Source: Glycomyces lechevalierae | GTDB taxonomy: Bacteria; Actinomycetota; Actinomycetes; Mycobacteriales; Micromonosporaceae | Direction: 5' to 3' | Length of the DNA: 64,000 nt | NCBI RefSeq assembly: GCF_027622945.1 | Contig: NZ_JAPZVQ010000005.1 | Coordinates: 196,040 to 260,039, forward strand | The notes under the pieces: generated by a model | Database searches by the model: none | What the model saw: only the letters and a program-made list of their open reading frames with translations | What the model was told of the DNA's origin: nothing | Made by a program: the position numbers and the translations under genes | In this document: positions 63,054-64,000 of the stretch, piece after piece | Layout of the letters: every line of letters begins with the position of its first letter | Numbering within the stretch: position 1 is the stretch's first letter

Positions 63054-63547
63054 AGGGCTCCCTACCACTTGGGGTTCACCGGTGGGGGTGAATGCGCGTT
63101 CACTAGGAAGGGTGATTGTGAAGAACTGTAGCGTCCGACACATACCGGAGTCAACGCGGGCAGAGGAAATCTTTAGGCTTCTATCTACGTGTTACGCAGG
63201 TGTTTCACTCCTACCGCGCGTGAGTCGCAAGTGTCCCGAGGGGCAAAACGAACCGACCGGTAACTACGTTCGTTCGACACCGTTCGACACTGTTCGGCAT
63301 CTTCCGGACGCAACCGCGGGCAAGCCGGACCGCACCGGTTGAGGCACCGGATCGCGAGGGGACTCCCGGCTCCCCGAGGGGTCGCATCGAGAGTCTGACC
63401 TCCGGAATCGGCAGCATTCTTTCGAATACGTTGCACCCCAAGCAAAGTGGCCCAGATCACCGCGATCCGCAGGCAACCGATTCCCGCCCGGTGGCGTCTC
63501 CACACTCGACACCTGTTCTCCGACCCCCCACACCCTGAAGGAGCGAC
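63054..63547. other. Gene-free region upstream of the secreted-protein gene
   Basis: It contains GTGAA-N6-TTCAC (63088-63103), three tandem 10-bp words (63271-63300) and GAAGGAG as ribosome site for 63548. No gene is supported. Confidence 0.5.
63271..63300. repeat. Three tandem 10-bp repeats
   Basis: CGTTCGACAC, CGTTCGACAC, TGTTCGGCAT in direct succession, one per helical turn. Confidence 0.7.
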
Positions 63548-63961
63548 ATGAAGATCAAGCAATGGGCGGCCCGCATCGCGGTGACCGCCGGCGCCGGAGC
63601 GGCACTCATCGCCGGCATCACCAGCCCCGCCTACGCCGCCAACACCAACATCGACCTGGTCTACCAGGACATGCTGGTCGGCGAGATCATGCACGTCGAC
63701 GACGGCGACAAGTTCCGCGTCTACGACTGGTACCGGGACGGGCACGGCGTCTACGGCGCCCTCCAGGTCAACCACGGGCCCAACGGCTCCTGGCAGACCC
63801 TCGACTCCAAGTACAACAACACCGGCTCCGGCACCTACGTCGAGTTCCAGCACGACGTCTACAACGCGTACGGCGACGACTACCGCCTGCTCGTGTGCCT
63901 CCAGGACGGCGCGAACGACCTCACCCCGATCAAGTGCGCCACCAAGCGCTTCAGCGAATAG
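63548..63961 (+). CDS. Small secreted protein
   Basis: A 137-residue protein with a signal peptide cleaved near SPAYA (about residue 30). The mature domain is rich in Asp, Tyr and Trp (RVYDWYRDGHGVYGALQV) with two cysteines (LLVCLQ, IKCATK) likely forming one disulfide. No family recognised. The next ORF starts ten bases later with a similar N-terminus, so this is the first of a tandem pair. Confidence 0.82.
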   Translation: MKIKQWAARIAVTAGAGAALIAGITSPAYAANTNIDLVYQDMLVGEIMHVDDGDKFRVYDWYRDGHGVYGALQVNHGPNGSWQTLDSKYNNTGSGTYVEFQHDVYNAYGDDYRLLVCLQDGANDLTPIKCATKRFSE

Positions 63962-63971
63962 GCGGACCATC

Positions 63972-64000
63972 ATGACGACCAAGCAGTGGGCCGCGCGGGT
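63972..64000 (+). CDS. Start of a second secreted paralog (truncated by window end)
   Basis: ATG 63972 reads MTTKQWAARV, matching MKIKQWAARI of the preceding gene at seven of ten residues. The rest lies outside the window. Confidence 0.65.

Noticed and set aside
63088..63103. GTGAA-N6-TTCAC as a second Rex site
   Set aside because: Spacer is six rather than four and the outer TT/AA pairs are missing.

Overview
The window is GC-rich chromosomal DNA from an actinomycete. The evidence is GTG starts, tightly overlapping operons, CIRCE-controlled groES, actinobacterial-type adenosine deaminase and menaquinone enzymes, and several large TetR/MarR/IclR/XRE regulators. Gene order (rimJ-moeA-galU next to 5-FTHF cyclo-ligase and a Ruc-type zinc-ribbon protein; polyprenyl synthase, nuo operon, menJ and menG in one neighbourhood) resembles Mycobacterium and Streptomyces. 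The family (Glycomycetaceae or Micromonosporaceae are plausible) cannot be fixed from the sequence alone.

Layout. 1-0.5 kb: end of groES with two CIRCE elements. 0.5-8.8 kb: a methyltransferase, a DUF234-type ATPase with a dense operator array, a CGNR regulator divergent from a three-gene AhpD-like/HPP/NTF2-like operon, RidA, purK-purE, and an XRE regulator divergent from a methionine aminopeptidase. 8.9-15.1 kb: rimJ-like, moeA, galU, a GAF-GGDEF diguanylate cyclase, then (+) 5-FTHF cyclo-ligase and a CIRCE-preceded ruc gene. 15.1-19.9 kb: a class A PBP whose transpeptidase motifs are lost, and a four-gene nuoABCH mini-operon. 20-26.3 kb: ECF sigma factor with a coupled membrane protein, korAB, and a lipoprotein. 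26.4-30.7 kb: IclR regulator, MFS transporter, polyprenyl diphosphate synthase, vapBC. 30.7-35.3 kb: an accessory block with two TetR systems. 35.3-52.2 kb: menJ-nuoABCDEFGHIJKLMN, one 15-gene operon read leftward behind a perfect Rex-type operator. 52.2-58.5 kb: wrbA, a repeat-rich gene-poor stretch, a DUF1023 hydrolase module, and a MarR/extradiol-dioxygenase pair. 58.6-64 kb: menG with an upstream small ORF and terminator, an amidohydrolase, adenosine deaminase, a DUF4272-like gene and small secreted proteins, the last cut by the window edge.

How the genes fit together. The centre of the window is a respiratory neighbourhood. Polyprenyl synthase, MenG and MenJ make and saturate menaquinone. 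The nuo operon feeds it electrons from NADH. The Rex-type site suggests that menJ-nuo transcription follows the NADH/NAD+ ratio. KorAB links the TCA cycle to ferredoxin, and the nuoABCH paralogs form a separate, incomplete complex I module. Small regulator/target pairs, most with clear palindromic operators, lie in the gaps between these conserved blocks.

Most other long open frames here are GC-driven shadows of the genes listed. No tRNA, rRNA, CRISPR array, transposase or prophage was seen.
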